From positions 1 through 64,000 of the forward strand of contig UCKU01000020.1 in the NCBI GenBank assembly GCA_900473185.1: a stretch of 64,000 bases of DNA, given 5' to 3'. The position numbers and the translations under genes were made by a program. The notes beneath the pieces were generated by a model. That model saw only the letters and a program-made list of their open reading frames with translations. It did not search any database and was not told where the DNA came from. The number at the start of each line of letters is the position of its first letter. Within the stretch, counting starts at the first letter, position 1. The stretch is from Hyphomicrobiales bacterium. Its GTDB lineage: Bacteria; Pseudomonadota; Alphaproteobacteria; Rhizobiales; Rhizobiaceae. Positions 32,778-40,760 of the stretch are shown here, in pieces.

Positions 32778-33875
32778 ATGGCCAAGAAAGTCCGAGTCCT
32801 CATCATCGACGATTCCGCCAGTGTCAGGCAGACGCTGGCACGGGTTCTGGAAGGAGACCCGGAGATCGAAGTCATGGCCGTGGCTTCCGACCCGTTCATG
32901 GCGGCGCGCAAGATCCAGGAAGAGATCCCTGATGTCATTACCCTCGATGTCGAGATGCCGCGCATGGATGGTATCACCTTCCTGCGCAAGCTCATGTCGC
33001 AGCGGCCAATCCCGGTCGTCATGTGCTCCTCACTGACGGAAGCGGGTTCGGAAACTCTGCTTCAGGCGCTTGAGGCGGGTGCCGTCGACGTCATCCTGAA
33101 ATCCAAGATCGGTGCGGCAGATAGCCTGGCCGATGATGCCATGCGCATCCGCGAAGTGGTCAAGAGCGCCTCGCATGCGCGGCTTACCAATGTGCGCCGC
33201 GCTGCAGGCAGCATCCGCTCGGCTTCGGCAGAAGGGCCGGCCAAGAAGCTGACGGCCGATGCGATGCTGCCGCCGCCGACCGGCCGGGCGATGGCGAAGA
33301 CGACGGAAATGGTCGTCTGCGTCGGCGCTTCTACAGGCGGAACGGAAGCCCTGCGCGAGTTTCTGGAAGCGCTGCCGGCCAATGCGCCGGGCATGGTGAT
33401 CGTCCAGCACATGCCGGAAAAATTCACAGCGGCTTTCGCCAAGCGCCTCAACGGTCTCTGCGAAGTCGAGGTCAAGGAGGCAGCCGACGGCGATCCGGTG
33501 TTGCGCGGTCATGTGCTGATCGCGCCGGGCGATAAGCATATGCTGCTTGAGCGTCAGGGCGCGCGTTATTACGTGTCTGTCAAACCGGGGCCACTGGTTT
33601 CCCGTCATCGCCCGTCCGTCGATGTGCTCTTCCGTTCCGCTGCCCGTTCGGCCGGCTCGAACGCGATGGGCATCATCATGACCGGAATGGGGGATGACGG
33701 TGCGCGCGGCATGCTGGAAATGCATCAGGCCGGCGCCTATACCGTCGCTCAGGATGAAGCGACCTCGGTTGTTTTCGGCATGCCGAAGGAAGCGATAGCC
33801 AAGGGCGGTGTCGACCGTATTCTGCCGCTCGACCAGATCGCCCGCGAAGTGCTGATCACACAGCAGAAGTCCTGA
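32778..33875 (+). CDS. cheB: Chemotaxis protein-glutamate methylesterase/deamidase
   Basis: The 365-residue protein has an N-terminal receiver with acceptor D57 (ITLDVEMPRMDG), a linker and the methylesterase domain. The catalytic triad is Ser in VGASTGGTEA, His in VQHMPEKF and Asp in TGMGDDGA. It removes methyl groups or deamidates MCP glutamines when phosphorylated by CheA. No separate CheD is present, so CheB is the only deamidase encoded here. It is the last gene of the cluster. Confidence 0.97.
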   Translation: MAKKVRVLIIDDSASVRQTLARVLEGDPEIEVMAVASDPFMAARKIQEEIPDVITLDVEMPRMDGITFLRKLMSQRPIPVVMCSSLTEAGSETLLQALEAGAVDVILKSKIGAADSLADDAMRIREVVKSASHARLTNVRRAAGSIRSASAEGPAKKLTADAMLPPPTGRAMAKTTEMVVCVGASTGGTEALREFLEALPANAPGMVIVQHMPEKFTAAFAKRLNGLCEVEVKEAADGDPVLRGHVLIAPGDKHMLLERQGARYYVSVKPGPLVSRHRPSVDVLFRSAARSAGSNAMGIIMTGMGDDGARGMLEMHQAGAYTVAQDEATSVVFGMPKEAIAKGGVDRILPLDQIAREVLITQQKS

Positions 33876-33896
33876 ATTTCGGACACTGAGCAATGG

Positions 33897-33922
33897 AACG
33901 GCGGCGTATCTGCGCCGCCGTT
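33897..33922 (+). terminator. Terminator closing the che cluster
   Basis: A perfect 10-bp inverted repeat, AACGGCGGCG (33897-33906) and CGCCGCCGTT (33913-33922), lies 22 bp after the cheB stop and just before the 3' end of the convergent SDR. It probably works for both strands. Confidence 0.75.
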
Positions 33923-33934
33923 CGCTTGTCTGCA

Positions 33935-34675
33935 TCAGGCTAGATAACCGCCATCGATCGTCAGGCTGGCGCCGGTGATGAAGGAGGCTTCGGGGCTGGC
34001 GAGATAGGCGGTGAAGCTGGCGATTTCCTTGTCCTCGCCGATGCGGCCGAGCGCCATCAACTGTTTCAGCATCTCGTGGCTGGCTTCGTTCGAGTTCATG
34101 TCCGTCGCCGTCGGGCCCGGCTGGATGTTGTTCACCGTGATGCCGCGCGGGCCGAGATCGCGGGCAAGGCCACGTGTCATGGCGGCCACTGCACCCTTTG
34201 TCATGGAATAGACCGACGAGGTCGGGAAACCGCTCCGCTCGGCGACGATGCTGCCGATGGTGATGATGCGCCCGCCTGCTTTCATGTGGCGCGCGGCCGC
34301 CTGCGTGCCGGCGAAGACGGCGCGGACGTTGACCGCAAACATGCGGTCGAAGTCTTCGAGCGGGAAATTCTCTACTGAATTCAACATGAGAATTCCGGCG
34401 CTGTTGACGAGAATGTCGATGCCACCGAATGTCGAGACGGTCTCATCGACCGCATCCTGAACGGCCCTCGGATCAGCGCTGTCTGCCTTGATGGCCAGCG
34501 CGTTCGCACCCTTCGCCTCTATTTCGGCGACGATGGCCTTCGCCTTGTCACCGGAGGCGGAATAGGTGAAGGCAACGGCCGCGCCGTCGCTGCTGAGGCG
34601 GCGGACGATTGCGGCACCGATACCGCGCGAGCCACCGGTTACGAGGGCGATCTTGCCGGAAAGTGGTTGGGACAT
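33935..34675 (-). CDS. SDR oxidoreductase, FabG-like
   Basis: The 246-residue SDR has TGGSRGIG at residues 14-21, LVNSAGIL, TIGSIV, catalytic YSMTK and NIQPGPTATDMN. It ends TGASLTIDGGYLA. All active-site residues are intact. An AAAGGAAAC Shine-Dalgarno precedes the ATG. It lies 74 bp downstream of a TetR-family gene in the same direction, with a candidate TetR operator in between. Confidence 0.93.
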   Translation of the reverse strand: MSQPLSGKIALVTGGSRGIGAAIVRRLSSDGAAVAFTYSASGDKAKAIVAEIEAKGANALAIKADSADPRAVQDAVDETVSTFGGIDILVNSAGILMLNSVENFPLEDFDRMFAVNVRAVFAGTQAAARHMKAGGRIITIGSIVAERSGFPTSSVYSMTKGAVAAMTRGLARDLGPRGITVNNIQPGPTATDMNSNEASHEMLKQLMALGRIGEDKEIASFTAYLASPEASFITGASLTIDGGYLA

Positions 34676-34694
34676 TGTGGTTTCCTTTCTTTTT

Positions 34695-34718
34695 TTGGAC
34701 TGTTTAGTCTAGAATTAA
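34695..34718. promoter_or_regulatory. Candidate TetR operator upstream of the SDR
   Basis: GACTGTTTAGTC (34698-34709, with GACT/AGTC dyad) lies 20 bp upstream of the SDR start. The surrounding 24 bp match, with about two thirds identity, a site upstream of the TetR gene at 35347-35370; GACTG and GTC-AGAAT-type positions are shared. Confidence 0.6.
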
Positions 34719-34749
34719 GCATGCTAAATCGGGTTTGGACTTCCAGTTT

Positions 34750-35328
34750 TTACCGGAGGCTTCGAATGGCGAGGCGGGCTATCCCGCGGAGTGCTTCGGG
34801 GGAGGCGCCGTTGCGGGCGCTGACCTTCATGCCCGACAGGGTCGAGCCGAGGAACTGCACGGCATCGGTTGTATCGACATCGCCAGCGACCTCGCCCCGC
34901 TTCTTGCCTTCCTCAAGGATTGTCCGCACGGCGGATGAAAGCCGGCGGGATGCCTTGTCGGTCAGATCAGAGACCTCGCTGTCCGTGCGACCGAACTCGC
35001 ATACGGCGCTGACGCCAAGGCAGCCACGGCCGGCTTCGGTTTCCGGGCGGGAGGCAAAGGCGATGAGCGTATCCTCCAAAGCTTTCAACGGTGTCGCATC
35101 GCGGCGCAGATCGGCCACGAGTTGAGAGACGCTGTCGAGATTGTAGCGGTCGAGTGCTGCCAGGTAGAGGCTGCGCTTGTCGCCGAAAGTATCGTACATG
35201 CTTTGCCGGCTGATCTTCATGGCCGACAGCAGCGCATCCGTCGACGTGCCCTCGTAGCCATGTTCGGTGAACACGATGATGGCCGCCTTGAGTGCGGTGT
35301 CGCGATCGAATTCCTTATGCCTTGCCAT
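34750..35328 (-). CDS. TetR-family transcriptional regulator
   Basis: The 192-residue protein has an N-terminal TetR helix-turn-helix: AALKAAIIVFTEHGYEGTS, then the recognition region MKISRQSMYDTFGDKRSLY. The C-terminal ligand-binding domain contains GRGCLGVSAVCEF. It probably represses itself and the downstream SDR. Matching operator-like sequences precede both genes. Confidence 0.93.
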   Translation of the reverse strand: MARHKEFDRDTALKAAIIVFTEHGYEGTSTDALLSAMKISRQSMYDTFGDKRSLYLAALDRYNLDSVSQLVADLRRDATPLKALEDTLIAFASRPETEAGRGCLGVSAVCEFGRTDSEVSDLTDKASRRLSSAVRTILEEGKKRGEVAGDVDTTDAVQFLGSTLSGMKVSARNGASPEALRGIARLAIRSLR

Positions 35329-35346
35329 GACGCCTCAATAAGCTTT

Positions 35347-35370
35347 CCAGACTGATCTGTCCAGAATAAT
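35347..35370. promoter_or_regulatory. Candidate TetR autoregulatory operator
   Basis: GACTGATCTGTCCAGAAT within 35350-35367 lies about 20 bp upstream of the TetR start. It aligns with the site upstream of the SDR in the same orientation and spacing. Confidence 0.6.
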
Positions 35371-35463
35371 TTGGGAACTATCCTTTCGTGCTGCAACCCT
35401 GCCATGCGGCATTCCCCTTGAAATTTCCCTGATTTTGTGGTCTTGAGGCCGCCAATCTATGCA

Positions 35464-35511
35464 GCGCTGTCGCTTCCGGCGTTCAGGGACATATCCCGCC
35501 CCTGACAGCGC
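35464..35511 (+). promoter_or_regulatory. Structured leader candidate upstream of suhB
   Basis: GCGCTGTC (35464-35471) and GACAGCGC (35504-35511) are perfect 8-bp arms. Inside, TCAGGG (35483-35488) can pair with CCCTGA (35500-35505), which shares two bases with the outer arm. The two stems compete in part. The structure ends 29 bp before the suhB ATG. It may be a 5' leader or an upstream terminator. Confidence 0.35.
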
Positions 35512-35540
35512 GTCCCGTATTATCCAAGGAAAATGCCCAC

Positions 35541-36341
35541 ATGGCCCGTTCAGCTCTTCTCAATGTCATGGTTCAGGCTGCCATCAAGGCAGGCAAGTCG
35601 CTGGGGCGTGATTTCGGGGAAGTGCAGAACCTGCAGGTATCCGTAAAGGGACCGGGCGACTTCGTTTCGAATGCCGACCGCAAGGCTGAAAAGATCGTCA
35701 AGGAAGAGCTTCTCAAGGCTCGTCCGACCTATGGCTTCCTTGGCGAAGAGAGCGAAGAGATCAAGGGTACCGACGGTGCGCACCGCTGGATCGTCGATCC
35801 GCTCGACGGTACGACCAACTTCCTGCACGGTATCCCGGCCTTTGCCGTTTCCATCGCGCTCGAGCGCAACAATGAGATCGTCGCAGGCGTGGTCTTCAAT
35901 CCGGCGACGGACGAACTCTACACTGCTGAGCGTGGCGGTGGCGCGTTCCTGAACGATCGCCGCCTGCGCGTCGCCTCGCGCCGGGTGCTTTCCGACAGCG
36001 TCATCGGCTGCGGCGTGCCGCATCTCGGCCGCGGCAATCACGGCAAATTCCTGATCGAGCTGCGCCATGTGATGGGCGAAGTCGCTGGCATCCGCCGCAT
36101 GGGCGCAGTCTCGCTTGATCTTGCCTATGTGGCCGCCGGTCGTTTCGACGGCTTCTGGGAAGTGGCGCTGTCGCCCTGGGACATGGCGGCCGGCATTCTG
36201 CTCATTCGCGAAGCGGGTGGTTATGCGACTGACTGGAACGGCGGGGCGTCAATACTGGAGACCGGCGCGATCATTGCCGGCAACGAGCACATCCACAAAG
36301 CGCTTACGGAAGTCGTCAAGCGGCCGGTTCCGACCAAGTGA
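35541..36341 (+). CDS. suhB: Inositol-1-monophosphatase family protein
   Basis: The 266-residue Mg-dependent phosphatase has GEESEE, the metal-binding DPLDGTTNFLHG and the C-terminal SPWDMAAGILLIREAGG. These match IMPase/SuhB. It dephosphorylates inositol-1-phosphate and related sugar phosphates. A CAAGGAAAA Shine-Dalgarno precedes the start. The MotA-like gene follows after 112 bp. Confidence 0.94.
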   Translation: MARSALLNVMVQAAIKAGKSLGRDFGEVQNLQVSVKGPGDFVSNADRKAEKIVKEELLKARPTYGFLGEESEEIKGTDGAHRWIVDPLDGTTNFLHGIPAFAVSIALERNNEIVAGVVFNPATDELYTAERGGGAFLNDRRLRVASRRVLSDSVIGCGVPHLGRGNHGKFLIELRHVMGEVAGIRRMGAVSLDLAYVAAGRFDGFWEVALSPWDMAAGILLIREAGGYATDWNGGASILETGAIIAGNEHIHKALTEVVKRPVPTK

Positions 36342-36453
36342 CGATCCGGGCAACAGCCTGTTGTAAAGTCCGGCTTTTCGCCCGCGCATACTTCAATTCG
36401 GCACAATGTTGATCTAGTCTTCGGCTGTAATGAGTCCGGAGGCCGAGGAACCT

Positions 36454-37554
36454 ATGGAAAATGTGAATGTGGCCGAGTTCGGCTCGACCGAGAAGACGGC
36501 CGGTGGCTACGCTTACAAACTCTCCAGCCCCATGTCGTTCTTCTGGACGATGGTGCTGTTCCTCATCATCGTCGGCTTCATAGCGGCGATCCTGTTCCGG
36601 CAGACACAGACTGCCTTCATGCATAATCCGGGCCTCAACGGTCTCATCGTCGGCGTTCTTGCCGTTGGAATCATTCTCGTTTTCAATCATGTCCTGTCGC
36701 TTCGCCCCGAAGTACGCTGGTTCAATTCTTTCCGTGCGGCCGGCAGTGCCGACAAGGTGAACCGCAATCCGCGGCTACTCGCGCCGATGCGGGCGCTGAT
36801 CGGAAATCGTAGCAGGTCCGGGGTTGCATTATCGACCACCGCGCTGCGCTCCATTCTGGATTCGATTGCCAACCGCCTCGACGAATCGCGTGACGTTTCC
36901 CGCTATCTCATCGGCCTGCTCGTTTTCCTCGGCCTGCTCGGTACCTTCTGGGGCCTTATCGGCACGATCGGCTCGATCAGCTCTGTCATCCAATCGCTCG
37001 ATGCCGGCTCGAACGGCACGGGCGATGTGCTTTCGACGCTGAAAGAAGGGCTTGCGATGCCGCTTTCCGGCATGGGCCAGGCTTTCTCGTCTTCGCTGCT
37101 CGGTCTTTCGGGTTCGCTGATCCTCGGGTTCCTCGATCTGCAGGCCGGACGTGCGCAGAACCGTTTCTATACGGAGCTGGAAAACTGGCTCTCCTCCGTT
37201 ACCGATGTCGGCTCCGATATTCCGGTACCTGCGCTCGATGGCGTTTCCGGCGGCTCGTCGGAAGATATGAAAGCCCTGTCGGAATATCTGCGAAAGGTCG
37301 CCGAAGGGGACGGCGCGTCCAGCCAGCGGTCGGTCGCCGCCATGGCAAGCCTTGCCGAAGGCATTCAGGGTCTCGTCAAGAACATGCGCAACGAGCAGCA
37401 GATGCTGCGTGACTGGATCGAGGTCCAGCAGGACGAGGCAAAGGCGATGCGCCGCACGCTCGATAGACTGGCTGAACGCATTGGTGTCCAAGACCGCGGC
37501 AGCGACAGGGCGCGCGAACGGTCCAGTCAGGTCGAAAAGAGCGAGGGCAAGTAA
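36454..37554 (+). CDS. MotA/TolQ/ExbB-type proton-channel subunit
   Basis: The 366-residue protein has four predicted membrane helices (about 28-48, 61-81, 151-173, 207-229). It carries the family signature VFLGLLGTFWGLIGTIG in TM3 and a second conserved stretch GMGQAFSSSLLGLSGSLILG in TM4. A long cytoplasmic helical C-terminus follows. The start at 36454 has CGAGGAA upstream. With the next gene, 3 bp away, it forms a stator-like pair. No flagellar genes are nearby, so it is not clearly MotA itself. Confidence 0.88.
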   Translation: MENVNVAEFGSTEKTAGGYAYKLSSPMSFFWTMVLFLIIVGFIAAILFRQTQTAFMHNPGLNGLIVGVLAVGIILVFNHVLSLRPEVRWFNSFRAAGSADKVNRNPRLLAPMRALIGNRSRSGVALSTTALRSILDSIANRLDESRDVSRYLIGLLVFLGLLGTFWGLIGTIGSISSVIQSLDAGSNGTGDVLSTLKEGLAMPLSGMGQAFSSSLLGLSGSLILGFLDLQAGRAQNRFYTELENWLSSVTDVGSDIPVPALDGVSGGSSEDMKALSEYLRKVAEGDGASSQRSVAAMASLAEGIQGLVKNMRNEQQMLRDWIEVQQDEAKAMRRTLDRLAERIGVQDRGSDRARERSSQVEKSEGK

Positions 37555-37557
37555 GCC

Positions 37558-38589
37558 ATGCCTCTTGGCCGCAACCGCCGCCACCAACGCGCGGTGGACT
37601 ACTGGCCGGGCTTCGTCGATGCTCTATCGACGCTGCTCATCGCCATCATGTTCATCCTCACGGTTTTCGTTGTCGGCCAGTTCATTCTCAGCCGCGAAAT
37701 CAGCGGCCGTGACGAGGTGCTGACGCGTCTGAACGGTCAGATCAACGAGCTCACGCAGTTGCTGGCGCTTGAGAAGGGCAGCAATCAGGATCTTCAGGAT
37801 TCCGTCGCCAATCTGCAGGCGTCGCTTGCGAGTGCCGAGGGCGAGCGTACGCGATTGCAGGCTCTTTTCAGCGCCGGTGCCGGCGGCCAGGATGCGGCAA
37901 AGCAGCAGATCGGAACGCTGACACAACAGCTCGATGAGCAGAAACAGGTCAGCGACCGTGCCCTCAGCCAGGTCGAGCTCCTCAACCAGCAGATCGCGGC
38001 GCTGCGCAGCCAGATCGCTGCTGTCGAGGCAGCACTTCAGGCTTCCGAGGAGAAGGATCAGACCTCGCAGACGAAAATTGCCGATCTCGGCCGCCGCCTG
38101 AACGTTGCGCTGGCTGCGCGCGTGCAGGAACTCAATCGCTACCGCTCGGATTTCTTTGGCCGCTTGCGCGAAATCCTGTCCGATCGCGAGAACATCCGCG
38201 TCGTCGGCGATCGTTTCGTCTTCCAGTCCGAAGTGCTGTTTCCATCCGGCGGTGCCGACCTCAATCCGGATGGCCAGGCGGAAATGGCAAAGCTTGCCGC
38301 CGCGCTGCTCGATCTCGCCAAGGAAATTCCGCCTGAGATCAACTGGGTTCTGCGCGTCGATGGCCATACGGACAATGTCGCGCTATCGGGCTCGGGCCGC
38401 TACCGCGACAACTGGGAGCTTTCATCCGCCCGCGCGATTTCGGTCGTGAAGTTCCTGATCGCGCAGGGCGTGCCCGCAGACCGGCTCGTTGCGGCAGGTT
38501 TTGGCGAATTCCAGCCGATTGCACCGGGCGATACGCCGGAAGCGCGCGCCACCAACCGTCGTATCGAGCTCAAACTGACCGAGAAATGA
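37558..38589 (+). CDS. MotB/OmpA-type partner with long periplasmic coiled coil
   Basis: The 343-residue protein has one N-terminal membrane helix (about 19-45) with an acidic residue D21 at its start (FVDALSTLLIAIMF), as in stator B subunits. A coiled-coil region (about 50-190) follows, then an OmpA-like peptidoglycan-binding domain with VDGHTDN, WELSSARA and ATNRRIEL. It should anchor the neighbouring proton channel to peptidoglycan. The last 20 bp overlap the convergent sigma-factor gene. Confidence 0.88.
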   Translation: MPLGRNRRHQRAVDYWPGFVDALSTLLIAIMFILTVFVVGQFILSREISGRDEVLTRLNGQINELTQLLALEKGSNQDLQDSVANLQASLASAEGERTRLQALFSAGAGGQDAAKQQIGTLTQQLDEQKQVSDRALSQVELLNQQIAALRSQIAAVEAALQASEEKDQTSQTKIADLGRRLNVALAARVQELNRYRSDFFGRLREILSDRENIRVVGDRFVFQSEVLFPSGGADLNPDGQAEMAKLAAALLDLAKEIPPEINWVLRVDGHTDNVALSGSGRYRDNWELSSARAISVVKFLIAQGVPADRLVAAGFGEFQPIAPGDTPEARATNRRIELKLTEK

Positions 38590-39820
38590 CGGCCTGAAGC
38601 TTGCCGGTGAGGAAGCGGCGGACGGCGGGACTGTCGCTGAGGCCGATCGCTATCCTGTAGGCTTCTGCCGCGGCATCGCTTTCGCCAAGGTCTGCCAGCA
38701 GATGTGCCCGTACCGCCCAGTAAGGCTGGTAGCTGGAGATGCCCCGTTGTTCCAACCCGTCCAGCAGGGCGATCGCCGGGATCGCGCCATCGACCCTGCC
38801 GATGACGGCGGCATGGCTGACCTTTGAACCGAGTGTCGGTTTTATCGTGATGAGTGCTCGGTAGAGAGTGAGGAGCGCCTTCCAATCCGTCGCGCCCGTG
38901 CGGCGGCGCGTGGCGTGGACGGACTGGATCGCGGCCTGGCACTGGAACGGACCGAAGCGGTCGAAAGTGCCCGCCTTGCGCAGCAACGCGTCGGCTTCGG
39001 CCATCATGATTTCGTTCCAGAGACCGGTATCCTGCTCCTCAAGCGGTATGTAGGCGCCATCGACGTCACGCCGTGCGTGTCTTCTCGCCTCGCAATAAAG
39101 CATCAGTGAGAGCAGCCCGATGACCTCCGGCTCCTCCGGCAGGATGGTCATGAGGGCGCGGCCAAGCCAGATCGCCTCATCGGTCAGGCCCGTGCGGCTG
39201 TCTCCTTCACCATCGAGACCGTCCCAGCCGAGCCCGTAGGCGGCATAGATTGCCGAGAGCACGCCTGCCAGCCGTTCCGTCAGAACCTGCCGCTCGGGAA
39301 TGGCGAAGGGAATGCCGGCGTCGCGGATCTTGACCTTGGCCCGCACCAGGCGCTGGCTCATGGCATCCGGCAAGACGACGAAGGCCTGTGCGATCGTCTT
39401 CGCATCAATGCCGAGCACGGTCTGAAGCATCAGCGGCGTATGAATGGACTGGTCAATTGCCGGGTGTGTGCAGGCAAAAAGCAGCTTCAGCCGTTCATCG
39501 GAAAAGTCGGCGTTTCGTGCATCGTTCATGCGCTCCTCGGCTTCCTCGACGGCCAGTGCAATCGTTTCGCTGGCATTGTCGCGGACAGTTCGATGGCGGG
39601 CCGCCTGTATGAGGTTGCGGCGGGCTGCGGTCAGCAGCCAGCCCTCTGGATTGTCGGGAATGCCGCGCTCGGGCCAGACCCGCAACGCGGCCGCCAGCGC
39701 ATCAGACAGGGCGTCCTCCGCCGCCGGAACATCGCGGGAGCGGGCGGCAAGGAAGGCGATGAGCTTGCCGTAGGATTGCCGTGCCACCTTCTCGGCGGCA
39801 CGGCCCGCATCTGATGTCAC
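38570..39820 (-). CDS. ECF42-like RNA polymerase sigma factor with C-terminal TPR-like extension
   Basis: The 416-residue protein has sigma region 2 (AAEDALSDALAAALRVWP, then GIPDNPEGWLLTAARRNLI) and a region 4 with IAQAFVVLPDAMSQRLVRAK. A helical C-terminal extension of over 200 residues contains LLSLMLYCEARRHARRD and GPFQCQAAIQSVHA. This layout, next to a DGPF/YCII protein, defines the ECF42 type; no anti-sigma factor is adjacent. It is 7 bp downstream of the YCII gene. Confidence 0.9.
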   Translation of the reverse strand: MTSDAGRAAEKVARQSYGKLIAFLAARSRDVPAAEDALSDALAAALRVWPERGIPDNPEGWLLTAARRNLIQAARHRTVRDNASETIALAVEEAEERMNDARNADFSDERLKLLFACTHPAIDQSIHTPLMLQTVLGIDAKTIAQAFVVLPDAMSQRLVRAKVKIRDAGIPFAIPERQVLTERLAGVLSAIYAAYGLGWDGLDGEGDSRTGLTDEAIWLGRALMTILPEEPEVIGLLSLMLYCEARRHARRDVDGAYIPLEEQDTGLWNEIMMAEADALLRKAGTFDRFGPFQCQAAIQSVHATRRRTGATDWKALLTLYRALITIKPTLGSKVSHAAVIGRVDGAIPAIALLDGLEQRGISSYQPYWAVRAHLLADLGESDAAAEAYRIAIGLSDSPAVRRFLTGKLQAVISRSV

Positions 39821-39827
39821 AACGGCC

Positions 39828-40169
39828 TCACGCGACCTGCAGCCGGGGCCTTATTTCCACCGAGCCCTGTTCGGAGACGGGAACGCGCGTGGCCCATTCG
39901 AGCGCCGTATCGAGATCGGGCACGTCGATCACGTAGAAGCCGCCGAGCGATTCCTTGCCTTCCGGGTAGGGGCCATCCTGCACATCATGGTTCTCGCCCT
40001 TGCGACGCACGATCGTGCCTGTCTCAGGCGGGGTCAGACCGGCACCGGCGGTCAAGATCCCGGCTTGCACCAGTGCCTTGGTATAGGCCGTCCAGCCGTC
40101 GCGGTAAGCGGGGTCGCCGCGGCGGACAAAGTCTTCTGCGGATTCACGGATGATAAGTGCGTATTGCAT
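39828..40169 (-). CDS. DGPF/YCII-family protein, partner of the ECF42-like sigma factor
   Basis: The 113-residue protein starts MQYALIIRESAEDF. It has the DGPF-type motif VQDGPYPEGKESLGGFYVID and a C-terminal ALEWATRVP segment. Family members accompany ECF42 sigma factors and are often under their control. The start at 40169 has an AGGAG-type Shine-Dalgarno; longer in-frame leaders look non-coding. It is the first gene of the pair. Confidence 0.88.
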   Translation of the reverse strand: MQYALIIRESAEDFVRRGDPAYRDGWTAYTKALVQAGILTAGAGLTPPETGTIVRRKGENHDVQDGPYPEGKESLGGFYVIDVPDLDTALEWATRVPVSEQGSVEIRPRLQVA

Positions 40170-40370
40170 CGGAAACTCCTGATCCTCTGGGGGCGTTTGA
40201 CCGGGCAGACAGCATCTAAAGCCGAATTCGCCCATGCTGCAATGCTCCGGTGGCACGGCCTCAAGCCGTTCCGAAACAATGAGGTGTCAGTCGTCCTCAT
40301 TTCGACATTGCGGTCGAAAAAAATCGATCAGATGGAAATGCGTGCAAAAAAACGCTGAGCGCAAAGTGCT

Positions 40371-40392
40371 GGAGGCGACTGATGCCGCCTCC
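40371..40392 (-). terminator. Hairpin downstream of the YegP-like gene
   Basis: GGAGGCG (40371-40377) and CGCCTCC (40386-40392) form a 7-bp stem 10 bp beyond the stop. There is only a short U-rich stretch on the reverse strand. Confidence 0.45.
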
Positions 40393-40401
40393 GCTTCTCA
40401 G

Positions 40402-40590
40402 TCAGGCTTCCGCCTTTGTCTGATCCACTACATCAGCGCCAGGCGAATTCTTCTTGATGGATTCGATGGCGTTTATCGCGGATGCCTTCGCCTTGTAGCC
40501 TTCGGACGAGAACATGGTCTCTCCGTTCGACGCCTTGAAGCGGAAGCGGAATTCACCGGCCTTATCCTTGTAAACTTCAAATCTGTACAT
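40402..40590 (-). CDS. YegP-like DUF1508 protein, single domain
   Basis: The 62-residue protein has one DUF1508 unit: FEVYKDKAGEFRFRFKASNG and GYKAKASAINAIESIKKNS. E. coli YegP has two such units. An AGGAGGGAT Shine-Dalgarno lies before the ATG. Function is unknown; the family is often stress-associated. Confidence 0.9.
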   Translation of the reverse strand: MYRFEVYKDKAGEFRFRFKASNGETMFSSEGYKAKASAINAIESIKKNSPGADVVDQTKAEA

Positions 40591-40760
40591 GGATCCCTCC
40601 TGGTAAGCTGAAATTGTGCATCAGCCTTTTGAAAGCTAGCCCAGAATTGTGAGCTTTTCCACTACCTTAATTAGAATTCAATTGCATGGCGTCCAATTGC
40701 CGCCGGTTGGATTGAGGGCGAGAGAAGGGGATAACGGCATGCTGTCCCCTCCGGTTGTGA

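Noticed and set aside
36454..38589. Complete Zorya anti-phage system
   Set aside because: Only MotA- and OmpA-type proteins are present. No ZorC, ZorD or ZorE-like gene is adjacent, and the pair sits in housekeeping context next to suhB.
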